NCBI GenBank assembly: GCA_013350335.1
Contig: CM023532.1
Span: forward strand, 97,149,853-97,213,852
Direction of reading: 5' to 3'
DNA: 64,000 nt
DNA from: Chimonanthus salicifolius
Lineage: Eukaryota > Streptophyta > Magnoliopsida > Laurales > Calycanthaceae
Numbering within the stretch: the stretch's first letter is position 1; each line of letters starts with the position of its first letter. The notes beneath the pieces were generated by a model, which did not search any database, was not told the origin of the DNA, and was given only the letters and a program-made list of their open reading frames with translations. The translations under genes were made by a program, and so were the position numbers. Shown here piece by piece: positions 23,875 through 35,835 of the stretch.

Positions 23875-24439
23875 TCATTTTTCTGGACATAGTTTTTCCA
23901 AGAGGAGATCCTCAAACAGTGGCTTGGAGGTGGATGAGGTGAAGACTGAGCCTAAGCTGATCTAAGAAAATCACAAAGACCATGATTTCCAGGCTTCTAG
24001 AGACGTGAGGAACAAAAACCCTATGGTTTTCCAACGAGAGATCACTCCGAGAGGTTGCATCGACTGGTCTAGGGCACGGGAGGCAAAAGGGAGATCACCA
24101 GACCTTCACGGGAGAGGAGACGAGAAATTCAAATGAATTGTCGTATTCGCAGAAAGGGTCCCTTTTGATTTAAACATTCTGTCTCACTGACATGTTGTTT
24201 CCATCGACAGGTCGAACGTTTTGACAATTTTTGCCATTTTCAACCGTGCTCATATGTTCCTCACCCTTGGTTGTTTGCTATCACCCTTATCCATTTTAAA
24301 CATGTATTACGTCCTTAATTGTTTGATGTTTTGGCTCGGCCCTTCTTCATAAAATGTATCCTTTAATCATATATAAACATATATATATCCTCATCATATA
24401 ACTCTTAGTTGGATTTTTCTTTTCTTACTAGGCAAAGCT

Positions 24440-25953
24440 AGGATTATTCCGACATTTGAACCATTACAACATGGTTTCGGATCCATTCTTTTCTTCAATC
24501 ATTTAACCATTTTCTTGGATGGATTTCAAAGTCCATGGCCTTAACATAATTTTCGCCTTTTTTTCAATCAAATATGGAACCTATATGTTCGGCTACACCA
24601 TAGCCAAACCTATGGTTTCCTTTGTCATAATCCCATAACACTAGACTCAACACATACCTCTTCCCTCGTCTCCTTCATTTCTTCAGGTCTGTTCTTTACT
24701 CTTCAACCCTTCTCCTTCCTTGTTCCTTCACCGATTTCTCCAAGGTCCTTGTTCTTTGAGTTTTCTCCAACTCTAGAGTCGAAAAATGGGAGGGAAAGAG
24801 ATGAGATTGGAAGAGAGGAAATCTCTATGTTTCTTAGGGATGCAATCGGCCAAGGATATAGGTTGAGAGAGGGAGAGAGAGAGATGAGAAGATGCCAATC
24901 TCTTTGAATGCAAGAGATGGATTTCGGCGACAAGTGTGGAGTGTCCCTTGAGCTGATATCTTTTATGTGAAGACCAAACCTTTTCTTAGTGCTTTAGGTG
25001 TAGCAATGGAAAGGGATAGAGAAAGAGAGAGAATGAGATGGAAAATTCTCTATAGAGGGGTCGGCCAAAGGGGTGTAGGTTGAGAGAGGGAGAGAGAGAT
25101 GGAAAATATCTTTGTTTCCAAAGAGAGGGAATCGGCCAAAGGGGTTGATGTGTGCCCTTTTGACATCAGCCTAAGCTCTCTCACCTACCCTCATTACTAT
25201 TTGGTCTTTCCCATGTGTCCCTTGGTTTAACCAAGGAGATACATGGCTTGAGCTAGGGGTCTTCCCCTTCCCAACGTGCATGCCTTGGGGTTTCATCCAA
25301 TGAGATGAAACCTTCCATCTCCCCCTGACTCACTTGAGATGGAGGTCTCCCCAACTTCCATTTGGACTCATTCCCCAACTCATCTTAATTGAACTCATTC
25401 TCCAACTCAAGCACTTGAACTCAACATTAATAAATTCTTAACTCAACTCATGTGAATTCACTTTCCAACTCAAGCCACTCAATACCTTTGAAATCACCCA
25501 TGGTTGATCAAGTCAACCATGGTTAGCCGACCATGCATGTTGCATTAAATCACTTGCCACCTCACTTGATGAGGTGGATTTGGGTCCCACTTGGCCATGT
25601 CACTCACATGCTACCTCATACACATGCCACCTCACTTGATGAGGTCGATCCCATGCATTGGGTCTTAATTGGGTACATGACCCAATTAAATTAATCATTT
25701 ACTCATTTACTTTCCAAAATCCATTCACTTTAACCCATTGGGTCCCAATTGGGTAATTGACCCAATTAATTACATTTACCCAATTACTTGCAATCAAACC
25801 CTATCCATGATCCATTGGATCATAATTAGGCCATTGACCTAATTCTTACCTATCTAAAATCTCTTCCATCCATAAATCTTTTATTCAACAAATTTAATAA
25901 TTTAAATAGACACAATCCAATATATTAATGCATTGAAAAATCCTGGGTGTTAT
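24440..25953 (-). mobile_element. LTR remnant, family B-like
   Basis: On the minus strand it starts TATAACACCCAGGATTTTTC at 25953, the expected LTR head with a mutated first base. The block around 25500-25650 (cacttgatgaggtgg, ggtcaaccatgg-like words) matches 11830-11935 of the family B LTR. A decayed hairpin, tgttcggctacaccatagccaaacc, lies near 24588. The GA-rich stretch 24840-25100 is internal. The left limit is not defined. Confidence 0.6.
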
Positions 25954-27235
25954 ATTAACAACACGTACAACCTGAGTAAATACCTTAGATAATGAACCTA
26001 GGGTGAAATGGGATATGCTGATAACATGCGTTTCTATTTTTGAGGCATGCACTGCTTATTCATTATTGCATTATATCCATTTGTTTTTAAGGTGAGTTCT
26101 CCCTTTAGATTGTTGCTCACGTCCCTTACAATGCAGGATATGAATCAGAGAGTGAAATGGAGAGACCAATGGTTCCTCGTTGAAAGTCGAGACTTGGAAG
26201 TTTCTAAGGTTTTCCGTATGTGAAAACAATTTGCGTGCTTTGGATGTTTTACGTGTTTGTAATAAATATGCCTTAGATGGCATAAGAACCTATGTTTATA
26301 AATTCTAAAGTTGTTTATATATTATAGTAGTGTGTTAGTATGTTTTACATCATCTCTCATGTGGTTAAAGTGTTAAAACCAGATGAAAAGGCATTTGGGA
26401 CGAATTAAACTAACAACACTTGTTGTTGCCAAAACGATACATCGACCCTAGTGATATATCACCAAACGTGTTCTACGACATGTCGTAACCAACGATAAGT
26501 CGACAAAGGTAGGTTAGTTGTGTCGAATCGGTCGATATGTCGACCCGAACATCGATGAGACATCAAGCCTCACGACAGTATCGATATGAGAGCCCCAAAC
26601 GATACATCATTCTGGTCGATGTGTCGGCCACAATGAGGACAGTTAAGTTAAGATTAGAAGTGGTGACTAGATGTTAGGACACATGTGTGATACACGTGTG
26701 CAGGGAAGATCTTTATTAAAGAATTAATGGATTTGTGTTACTTTTAAAAAAAAAAATAAGTCGTGTTCCAAGCCCACATCTGGGTTCGGAACGTGACAAA
26801 AATTATCTTAGAAGTCTCGGTTTTCACTGCAAACTATATCGCTCATATGCAGAAAATTCCATAAAGATTGAATATTATTTTTTTAAAGTATGTTCACAAA
26901 AAACTTCTAATTCGATATTATCTCATAACCAATATAAAAAAAAAAGATGAAAATAACTCAAGATGTCCAATTTTAAAAGAAAAAAAAATTAAAATCAACA
27001 ATACCTTTCACACGTGTAGAACTCAATTCTAAGCAACCTTCTCTAAATCATACCAATGCAAAATTCAACTCTTAAAAACTGCCAAAAGGATTTTTCTTTT
27101 TAAAAATAAAAAATTGTATCAACCAATAATATGTAGTATCAGTCGATATGGCCCACAGCTATACATCATGTACGACTGATATGCAAGATATTAACCATCA
27201 CTGGGCCGATATTTATCGAACAATATAATACAAAT
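25954..27235. other. Non-coding repeat-rich DNA, no gene
   Basis: AT-rich DNA with GATAC/TATCG words between 26420 and 26640. The frames at 26071-26283 and 26735-26950 show no motif. Confidence 0.35.
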
Positions 27236-27403
27236 CAGTCATTCTTAATACCGGTACGTATTAACATTTAAGTAACAAAAATATATACTAATAATTTGCT
27301 CGAACTACATTGACACCCGACTATTGGTCCCAAGTATCTAGTCAATAATACGTATCAGTCATTCTTAATACCTGTACGTATCAACATTTAAGTAATAAAA
27401 ATA
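27236..27403. repeat. 120-bp tandem duplication, second copy interrupted
   Basis: The block beginning tcagtcattcttaatacc starts near 27236 and again 120 bp later near 27356. The first copy continues into aaaaatatatactaataatttgctc. The second is cut at 27403 by the foldback element and resumes at 29178 with the same words. The first copy therefore serves as an empty-site reference. Confidence 0.8.
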
Positions 27404-27489
27404 GGGAGCACTTACACACACCCAGTTTTTCTGCCTCTACACACCTGAAATCAAATTTTCGAGTGAAATTACGATTTTACCCCCGCGTT

Positions 27490-27740
27490 TCTATTCGTTC
27501 GAATGAATGCCCAGTTCATTTTGGCATTCATTCGAATGAATTCCCATGAGTAATTTCAATTCATTCGAATGAATGGGCTGAACAGTAACACGGAATACTG
27601 TTCAGCCCCATTCATTCGAAGGAATAGACTTCATTCATTCGAATGAATATGTTTATCAAACGAATTATGTCCATTCATTCGAATGAATGAATTCTATTCA
27701 TTCGAATGAACATTCATTCGAATGATTTCATTCAGCACTT
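27490..27740. repeat. TTCATTCGAATGAA palindromes, left arm
   Basis: About nine copies of the perfect 16-nt palindrome ATTCATTCGAATGAAT or one-base variants. A separate 13-bp-arm hairpin (gggctgaacagta..tactgttcagccc) lies at about 27578-27608. Confidence 0.85.
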
Positions 27741-27819
27741 TCAGCGCTTCATTCGTTCGAATCTTCAGGCAGCAGAAACAGTAACATTATTTTAAATATT
27801 TATTTTTAAAACTTTAAAC

Positions 27820-28720
27820 TTATTTTTTGAGTACTATATATTTCCAAAATTTCTCAAATTAAATATCTGGACTAATTATAATAACCTGATAAAAATACCT
27901 TAAGACTTCAAAGTCTTTTGACACTCCTAAATATATAAAACACAGTATTTTACAAATAAGGGTATCCCTAAGCTGTGTCGAAAATAAATTTAGGAGTATC
28001 AAAAGACCTTGAAGTCTTAAAGTATTTTTATCAGATTATCGTAATTAGTCCGGATATTCAATTTGAGAAATTTTAGAAATACACAATCCTAAAAAAATAA
28101 GGGTCTATGTTTTAAAATATAGACAGTTATTTTTAAGCACTGTGTATTTCAAAAAAATTTTAAATTGAATATCTAAACTAATTATAATAACCTGATAAAA
28201 ATACCTTAAGACTTCAAGGTCTTTTAACACTCCTAAATATTTAAAACACAGTATTTTACAAATAAGGGTATCCCTAGGCTGTGTCGAAAACACATTTAGG
28301 AGTGTCAAAAGACCTTGAAGTCTTAAGGTATTTTTATCAGGTTATTTTAATTAGTTTAGATATTCAATTTAAAAAATTTTGGAAATACACAGTGCTTAAA
28401 AATAACTGTCTATATTTTAAAACATAGACCCTTATTTTTTAAGCACTGTGTATTTCTAAAATTTCCCAAATTGAATATCCGGACTAATTACGATAATCTG
28501 ATAAAAATACTTTAAGACTTCAAGGTCTTTTGATACTCCTAAATTTATTTTCGACACAGCCTAGGGATACCCTTATTTGTAAAATACTGTACTTTATATA
28601 TTTAGGAGTGTCAAAAGACCTTGAAGTCTTAAGGTATTTTTATCAGGTTATTATAATTAGTCTAGATATTTAATTTGAGAAATTTTGGAAATACACAGTA
28701 CTCAAAAAATAAGTTTAAAG
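27820..28720. repeat. Six alternating inverted modules in the foldback core
   Basis: A module of about 110 bp (tgtatttc.aaaatt.ctcaaatt, cctgataaaaatacctta, agacttcaaggtctttt, acactcctaaat) appears forward, reverse, forward, reverse, forward, reverse (about 27825, 27985, 28135, 28285, 28440 and 28585). Adjacent pairs face each other across atacccttatttgtaaaatac spacers. Each pair could fold on itself. Confidence 0.8.
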
Positions 28721-28779
28721 TTTTAAAAAAATTTAAATAAAACTGTATATTGTCTGTATACTGTAAGTTTGTAAGTCAT

Positions 28780-29090
28780 GAATCATTCGAATGATTGAAT
28801 CAACACGTTGATTCATGTTCATTCGAATGAACGAATGAACGGATCGTTCATCCATTCATTCGAATGAATGGTCGATTCATTCGAATGAATGGATGAAATG
28901 AAGGTCATTTTACTACTATTCATTCGAATGAATCATCCATTCATTCGAATGAATGGGGCTGAACAGTATTTCGTGTTACTGTTCAGCCCATTCATTCGAA
29001 TGAATTGAAATTACACATGGGAATTCATTCGAATGAATGATTCATTCAAATGAATGCCAAAATGAACTGGGCATTCATTCGAATGAATAG
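28780..29090. repeat. TTCATTCGAATGAA palindromes, right arm
   Basis: About ten copies mirror the left arm, with the same gggctgaacagta hairpin inverted near 28957-28989. A few sites differ between arms (for example tcaaatga near 29046), which shows independent drift. Confidence 0.85.
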
Positions 29091-29185
29091 AATCGCGGGG
29101 GTAAAATCGTAATTTCACCCGAAAATTCGATTTCGGGTGTGTAGAGGCAGAAAAACCGGGTGTGTGTAAGTACTCCCTAAAAATA

Positions 29186-30239
29186 TATACTAATAATTTG
29201 CTCTAACTACATTGACACCCGACTATTGGTCCCAAACATCTTAAAAGAAAAGCCCCGATAAAAAACCAAGACTATCTAGTGAATTTCTATAAAAATTGAC
29301 TAATTATTCAGATGATCCATTTATGATAAGAAGAGAAAAAATACTTTTTCCACATGTATCGGGGTCAAGAAATCAATAAGCCGATACATATTCACGGGCA
29401 TATCGACGATGAATTGCTGATACAATTTTTCTTCTCTCTAATTTTTTTTAATTGTTTGAGAAAAACTCTAAAGAATTAAAAAATAGAAAACCAAATGTAA
29501 GAATATTTTTCTTTAAAAATTATAGAGTATATTAGACCCTTGAAAGAAGTGCTAAATTAAAAAAAAAAAAAAAAAGTCCCAAAGTTTTGAAAATAGAACA
29601 ATATGAACAAAAACTTAATATGAAATCTATGTTCTCTAGTATCTAATAGTGACATGTATCTTCTATATTAAATTATAATTTTTTCATATAAAAATCTCAA
29701 TTTCGTAAAAATGTTGAAATATTCAAAAAATCACATCAACACTCTAAAAACTATCACATTAAAGACTCTTCATTTTATTCCAGAAATATTTTACAAGAAA
29801 CTCCAAAATGAGAATTATCTTAGAAAACCGGACTTCCAATAATTTTTTTGAAAAACACTTTGGTTTTTACACGCGGCACTCAGCAAACTATGTCCATCTC
29901 ATTAAGACATTTCAAATGAATTTGATAAGCACTTAATATTGTTTTACTAATTTTTTTGCAAAATCCCTAATTCAAGATTATCTTAGAGCTAAAATTCAAA
30001 AAAAATGTAAAAAATCAAAATGGTCAAATTTTAAAAGAAAAATGTTTGAAATTGATAAATACCTTTCACATTTGAAGAATTTGTTACTAAACCTAAATTA
30101 TATTAGCCTATACTAACTGGAGAAGGGACGATTGGCTCTTATTAATCGTATCAACCACTACGCATCATGTACAAACGATACACAACGCATCGGTCAACAG
30201 CCTCTAAGCCAACACGCGTCTGCCAATATGATAAATATT
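29186..30239. other. AT-rich non-coding DNA, no gene
   Basis: It carries poly-A/T runs (29560-29576) and more GATAC-type words near 29355 and 30165. No frame with a motif. Confidence 0.35.
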
Positions 30240-30408
30240 GACTCTTTCTTTTGTATTTAGGTGTGAGAAACTGTGAGATACTCAGCATATAACCCCCATG
30301 GGTGATCCCACTCTCCCTAGAGCATACCAAGATTAAACCATGGGAGTTCAAACCCACAACCTCCTGCTTCCTTAAGCGGGAGGCAACCACTTGAGTTACA
30401 CCCATTCT
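30240..30408 (-). mobile_element. tRNA-derived SINE
   Basis: On the minus strand the sequence starts GTGTAACTCAAGTGGTTGCC, which holds a pol III A-box-like TAACTCAAGTGG. About 35 nt later comes a B-box-like GGTTTGAACTCCC. The body continues for about 100 bp to ctcacacctaaatac. SINEs of this layout are transcribed by RNA polymerase III and copied by LINE enzymes. Target duplications were not resolved. Confidence 0.6.
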
Positions 30409-32123
30409 TAATACTTCTGAATTCACCCTCACAAAAATGTCGATATCAACCAGCCTTGAGATAGTCGAGACAATGCCTGTTGTGGCCGGCTAGGTGCAAC
30501 GAGATACGGCTGAAAGAAGCATTGTATCAATTGCAATTTTTTTTGTTTGTGGGACCACATGAGAGAAACCCTCTTTTCCTTCTCAACAAATGCAGCAACC
30601 GACTAAGCTGTTCTTCTTGGTTTTGAGAGCTTAAGCGCCATTTCAACTATTTTGAGCTCCATTTGAAGTCATTTGAAGTCCATTTAGTGAAATCTCCACC
30701 ATTGAAAGCTGATTCAGACGTCCGATGTTTCAATCGTGCAAGTTACGGGATTTTTCAAGAACAACTTCATTTATCAAAGTATTCTCTCATTCATCATTTA
30801 TTTGATTTTAAGTTATATTTGTGACAAATATTAAATGAAGATTTGGTTATTACTGGAGAATGAAATTTACAAATGATTTGTGAAAAAATTGGGTTTCATG
30901 TGTTTAGATAATGCGGATGGATAATTTGGAACACTATTATAGTCCCCAAATGTTACATCTCATTTCAATTAATTTGTTCAATTTAATCCAAATTTTTGGT
31001 CTAAAATAATAAAAACTTAAAAGAGTTTTTGAAAATAAAATATTGTTTTGGTTCAATCATTCAATTTTAAGTGTAACAGAGGTATGATTTTGTGTATTGC
31101 ATTTTTTAATATACTAAATAAAATTCACTGATGATGTTTTTAACTTAGATTTAATGTGTTTGAATATGATTGATGGGTTATTTAAGACACCAATATAGTG
31201 TTTAAATGTTAAATCTCATGCATTTTTATTTAATCTAATCTGAATTTTTAGTCTACGGTAAATGAAAAATTAGAGTTTTTTAAAATAAGTTATTGTTTTA
31301 ATTTAATCATTCAATTTCAAGTGTAATTGATGTGTGATTTTGTGTATTTACATTTTTGAAAATATTTTGTCTTCTTCCATGAATTTTGTTAGTGAAATGA
31401 AATTCCTGAATGATATTTAATTTGAGTAAATGTGTTTGAATATGATAGGTGGAGGTTTAAATATTACATCTCACATATTTTAAAACTTTTTAATTTAATC
31501 CAAATTTTCGTCTAAGATAAATGAAAAATTGAGAGCTTTTGAAAAAAAAAAATACCATTTTGGTTTAATCACTCATTTTGTGTAATGGAAGTGTGATTTT
31601 GTATGTAATATAATTGAAAATATTTTTTTAGTGTTTTTCCATAAATTTTGTTAGTGAAATGAAATTCATAAATGATATTAGATCTCACATATTTTTGAAT
31701 TTTTTAATCAAATCTAATTTTTTATCTAAAATAAATGAAAAATCAAAGGTTCGTGGAAAGAAATTATTATTTTGGTTTAACATGGTACTTTGATTTTGTA
31801 GTTATCAACTTGGAAATATTTTTTAGGTATTTCTTCATGAATTTCGTTTGTGAAATGAAATTCATCTTGGATTTAACATACATTTGGGTACAGTGGATGA
31901 ATTATTTAAGATACCAATGGAGTGTTTAAATGTTTGGTCTCATATATTTTTAAGTTCTTCTAATTTAATACATATTTTAAGTTAAGGCAAATGAAAAATT
32001 GAAGATTTTTAAAAAAAAATTATTGTCTTGATTTAATCATTCAAGTTTAAGTGTAATGGAAATGTGATTTTGTATATTACATACTTGAAAATGTTTTTTT
32101 ATGTGTTTTTCCATGAATTTTGT

Positions 32124-34048
32124 TAGGGGCGAAACTTGGGTCAGGTTTTAATCCGATCTGAGAAATCAATAGGTTTGGATTTTTTTTTAGCAGTAACAAA
32201 AAGAAATTTGATTAAAAAACCGAATGAAACAAATACAGGAAACAATCCAGAAAGCCTAAGAGGATTAGGCCCAAGACAAGAACGAAAACAAAAACCAAAA
32301 TAAAACAATGGGAATCTGTAGCAACAATAAAACTATTCTCCTGATAACTAGAAGATGCCGCTAATCAATCCGCCCACTTTTGTAAAAAAAATCCGTCACC
32401 CCGTTGGTTGTTCTACTGAAGCGCACAAAGGACACCTCCAAACATGAGACCAACTCCTTATTCTCCTATACCAAAGTAGACAATTTAACAATATTGGATG
32501 AGTTACTTTCAATCATTAATTTCTCTTCCCCCAAACCCGCACCTAGAGTCAAGACTCTCTTAATGCTAAGAAGTTTTACCTCATTAGAACCCTTAGACCC
32601 TACAGATTCTGTAAAAACGACAAGAGTGAAATTCAAATGATCCCTTAGAACGCCCCCTATCCATGCCGGCACAAGGTTACCCGTTGAAGCTTTCGTCCAG
32701 ATTAAATTTCAGAGTCCCACTAGGAGGAGGGGACCACTCAACATGAATCTTCTTATTTCTAGGAAAAGACTTCATACAACCCTCCTAAGATTGCAAGAGA
32801 TCACCAACTTTTAGATCTTTAAATTCCTTGCTAGAGCACGACCAAACACATAGACTCCACTTGGCTTTTTGAATAAGCTCACTAATCTCCGATGATTTCC
32901 CCTCAAAACTTCTAGAAGTCCTCTCCTTTCAAATAGACTACAAAACCGCTGTAGGAATCGTGATCCATGCAAATCCCCTTCTAGAGTTAAGGCTGTGAAG
33001 GAACCAATACTCCATAACACCGTCCCAAGAACTGGGAAAAACACAGAAAACTCCAATAAAATTCAAGAAATAACTCCAAAGCCTCCAAGTCACCGGACAA
33101 GTAGCTAAGAGATCATCGATAGTCTCATGAGCCAACACACAGAGGGCGTTTGGCGGCATCGTTCAGCCTCAACAACCCTCTCCCCTCCTAAGGCCTGTCC
33201 TAGTTAATATTTCCTCTTTGCACTACACTAGACAAACATTTGAACTCTAAGTAGAGCTAGACATTTTCAAATTAAATTCTGACCAGCTAGAGAGCCATTT
33301 ACATTTTGAGATGCTACATCAAACATGGACTTAACCGAGAAACTTTTGAACGGATCACCCGTCCATACCAGCTCATCATAACTTTCAATTCATTTACACT
33401 ATCCATCTCAAAAGTCCTTAGTTCTTTCCTAAAATCAAAATGCCAAGAAATATCTTGCCCTCCGACACAGAACACATCTTGTAACAAATCCTGTTTATTC
33501 TTAGCTGTCCTATACAACCTTGGAAAACTCTCCCTCAATAGTCTATCCCCCAACCACAAATCCTCCCAAAAAAAGGTCTAATTGCCCTTGCCTACTAAGA
33601 AGAAGAGACTTCCCCTAAAAAAATTGCCAACCTCCGATCTACCTTAACACACCCTCCACCAAGCTTTAAGCATCCTTGACCTCAATCTGTCCACTTCCTC
33701 CCCCAAACTCCACCTATTGCCATTAGAAGCAAATATAATACGAACCCACAGTGCCATTCATTTCTCTCCCAATATATATGTGTATATTTTTTTTTGTTGG
33801 ATTGAGTTAGGAAAGAAAAAACCCATATGAAATTCAGGTCGAGTTCGATTGAGAAATCTAAAATCACTTACCCGACCCGACGTAACTCGACCTAACCCGA
33901 GTGCACCAAGTTATAAAACAGCACTTGGTTGAGTAGAGTCAAATATTTGGGTCAGATCGGGTTGATTAATTTGGGTCAACAATCCGAGTCAGGCCAAGTT
34001 CAATAGATTTATTAAAACCCTACTCGACCTGCCTAAGTTTCAACCCTA
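32124..34048. mobile_element. Non-autonomous hAT-type element
   Basis: The ends TAGGGGCGAAACTTGGGTCAGG and the inverted TAGGGTTGAAACTTAGGCAGG are imperfect terminal repeats. AATTTTGT (32116-32123 and 34049-34056) is a perfect 8-bp target duplication, typical of hAT. The element's own DNA is only the outer 60 bp on the left and about 240 bp on the right, which is rich in acccgacccga and gggtc words. The rest is a LINE inserted in it. Confidence 0.85.
32181..33798 (-). mobile_element. 5'-truncated L1-type LINE with terminal RNase H domain
   Basis: Minus-strand pieces, in order: LWLGDRLLRESFPRLYRT..QDLLQDVF (33559-33314), a zf-RVT-like motif PPNALCVLAHETIDDLLATCP (33159-33090), the following RGFAWITIP, and an RNase H-like RVT_3 end (IGGVLRDHLNFTLVVFTESV..SNEVKLLSI, 32672-32560). 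These mark the C-terminal part of a plant L1-type reverse-transcriptase polyprotein. Frameshifts separate them. The run of T at 32181-32189 is the poly(A) tail. TTGGATT beside it and near 33799 may be the target duplication. The endonuclease and RT core are lost to 5' truncation. Confidence 0.75.
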
Positions 34049-35399
34049 AATTTTGTTATGAAATAAAATTGATGGTGTTTAATTTGGATTTAATGTGTTT
34101 TGACATAGTTTATGAATTATTTAAGACAGCAATATAATGTTTAAATGTTAGATCTCATACATTTTTTAAATCTTCTTAATTTCTTATGTATTTGCACTAT
34201 TTGGTAAATGAAAAAATTAGGCATTTTTGAAAATACATTATTGTTTTGGTTTTAATCATTCAATTTGTACGTAATAGAGGTGTGGTTTTGTATGTCATAT
34301 ACTTTTAAAAATATTTTAAAGTGTTTTACCATGAATTTCATGTTATTTAATTTGGATTTAATGTGTTTGGATATGATTGATGGATTTTTTAAGACATTTT
34401 TGGTGAAGGTAAATGAAAAATTAGGCATTTTTGGAAATAAATATTTTGGTTTAAATATTCAATTCTAAATGTAATGGAAGTGTGATTTAGTATGTGATAT
34501 ATCTGAAAATAATTTTACAATTTGAAGTGTATTGGTGTTGATAATGTTTAATTTGGATTTTAATATACATTCTAATAATTACTTTAAAATGAAATACACC
34601 AAAAGTCGATGATCTAGCATGAGAAATAGGTGAGAGGTTGGATGATACCAACCGTTTTAAGATAAGATACATATTGTGCAGGAAAACCATTACCGGTGGA
34701 GTAACTTGAAGGAACACATTACGGGTAAATAGGGAAATGTGGCTAAATATAAAAAGGCCACAACAAATCAAACAAGAATCTGTAGAGCTATGTGAGACAT
34801 TATGGCACAGAAGAAATAACATAAAGTCATGGAAGAGGAGGATCTCGAACATGTAATGGGTGACATCTACAGGGCACAACAGGATGTTTTTGTGCCCTCT
34901 AATAATGGATCTGATGAGGGAAGCATGAGAGTCGCAAGAGGACTGGAACTTGTGCAAAGCAATAAAAGAGTCACCGGGAGAGCCACATGGGGAGGCCCGG
35001 ATTGCAGGTGGTACAGGAGCGAGTGAGGATCGGTCAAATAAGTCGGATGGTTTTCGTGAACATTGATGAATAATGTGTTCAGCAAGTTTAGGTGGGATGT
35101 ACCCATTGATCTAAATTATATTGTGAATTCGGCGTCAATTAATTAATCCACCATATCCTAATTGAGGAATGTCACAGATATCGCTAATATTTTCATATTT
35201 ATCACAAAAACCCCTGAAAATACCGTGATTTCGATAATATCAACATTTTATCACAACTCATGTTATTATTGGTAAAAATCGATAAAAATAGGATATTTTT
35301 TTCGAAATATCGCATGAAATATCAAGTGATGGTGTGTTTTAGTGAGCCCAACAAACCGAGTTCAAGTCTAATTGAGAGAGAGTTCCAAGCAGGTCTTTT

Positions 35400-35835
35400 A
35401 ACCCTGAAATTTGGGTAAAACCATCAATCCACCCCTCCTCTCTCATCACAGGCCTCTCCATCCCTACGTCCTCCTCAGTCCTCAATCCCTCTCTATCTCT
35501 TCGTCCTGCTCAATCCCCCGTGTCCTCTCCATCCCTATGTACTCCTGAGTCCTCTATGTCCTTAATCCCCCTCTGTCTTCTCCTCAATCCTAACAAACTC
35601 ACAGTGGAAGTGTCGAACTTCACTTCCTCTCTAGTCTCTGACTGTCACCCATCATTTCCTTCTTCCTGCTTTCCTTCCATTCTTCATTATTTCCCTGTTC
35701 TTCTTCGAGGCCACTTCCATTCTTCATTATTTCCTTCCGTTCTTCCTCTAGGCCACGACAGAGATCATTGTTCCTTTCTTCAGTTTTTCACTTCTTCCTC
35801 ATCAGTGAGGACCACTAGTTCCTTCTTTTTTCCTT
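35400..35835 (+). repeat. CT-rich low-complexity tract
   Basis: Repeated ctcctcagtcctc, tccctctc and cttccattcttcattatttcc words, including a 35-bp near-exact repeat (cattcttcattatttcc near 35680 and 35715). It gives rise to Ser/Leu-rich chance frames. Confidence 0.65.

Larger units (their letters stand above)
27404..29177. mobile_element. Foldback DNA element with 8-bp target duplication
   Basis: A 1774-bp near-palindrome. The ends are GGGAGCACTTACACACACCC and its inverted copy GGGTGTGTGTAAGTACTCCC, and inverted identity continues for well over 200 bp on each side. TAAAAATA (27396-27403 and 29178-29185) flanks it; the paralogous empty site near 27275 confirms the 8 bp. No transposase frame is present, so it is non-autonomous. 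The 8-bp duplication suggests mobilisation by a hAT-type enzyme, but the ends are not classical hAT ends. Confidence 0.85.
30840..34580 (+). repeat. Degenerate tandem array, unit about 200-290 bp
   Basis: Recurring blocks: ggatttaatgtgtttgaatatgattgatgg, ttatttaagacaccaatatagtg, tttaaatgttagatctcatacattttt, aatgaaaaattag and tggttta.tcattcaatttcaagtgtaatg. They occur near 30895, 31150, 31430, 31680, 31870, 34090, 34355 and 34550, with variable spacing. The array is interrupted at 32124-34048 by a transposon. No coding role seen. Confidence 0.7.

Noticed and set aside
30151..30432. 93-codon minus-strand frame
   Set aside because: It is the SINE read through (VVGLNSHGL comes from the B box).
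34487..34957. 156-codon minus-strand frame
   Set aside because: Antisense to the BED-type transposase remnant; no recognisable motif.
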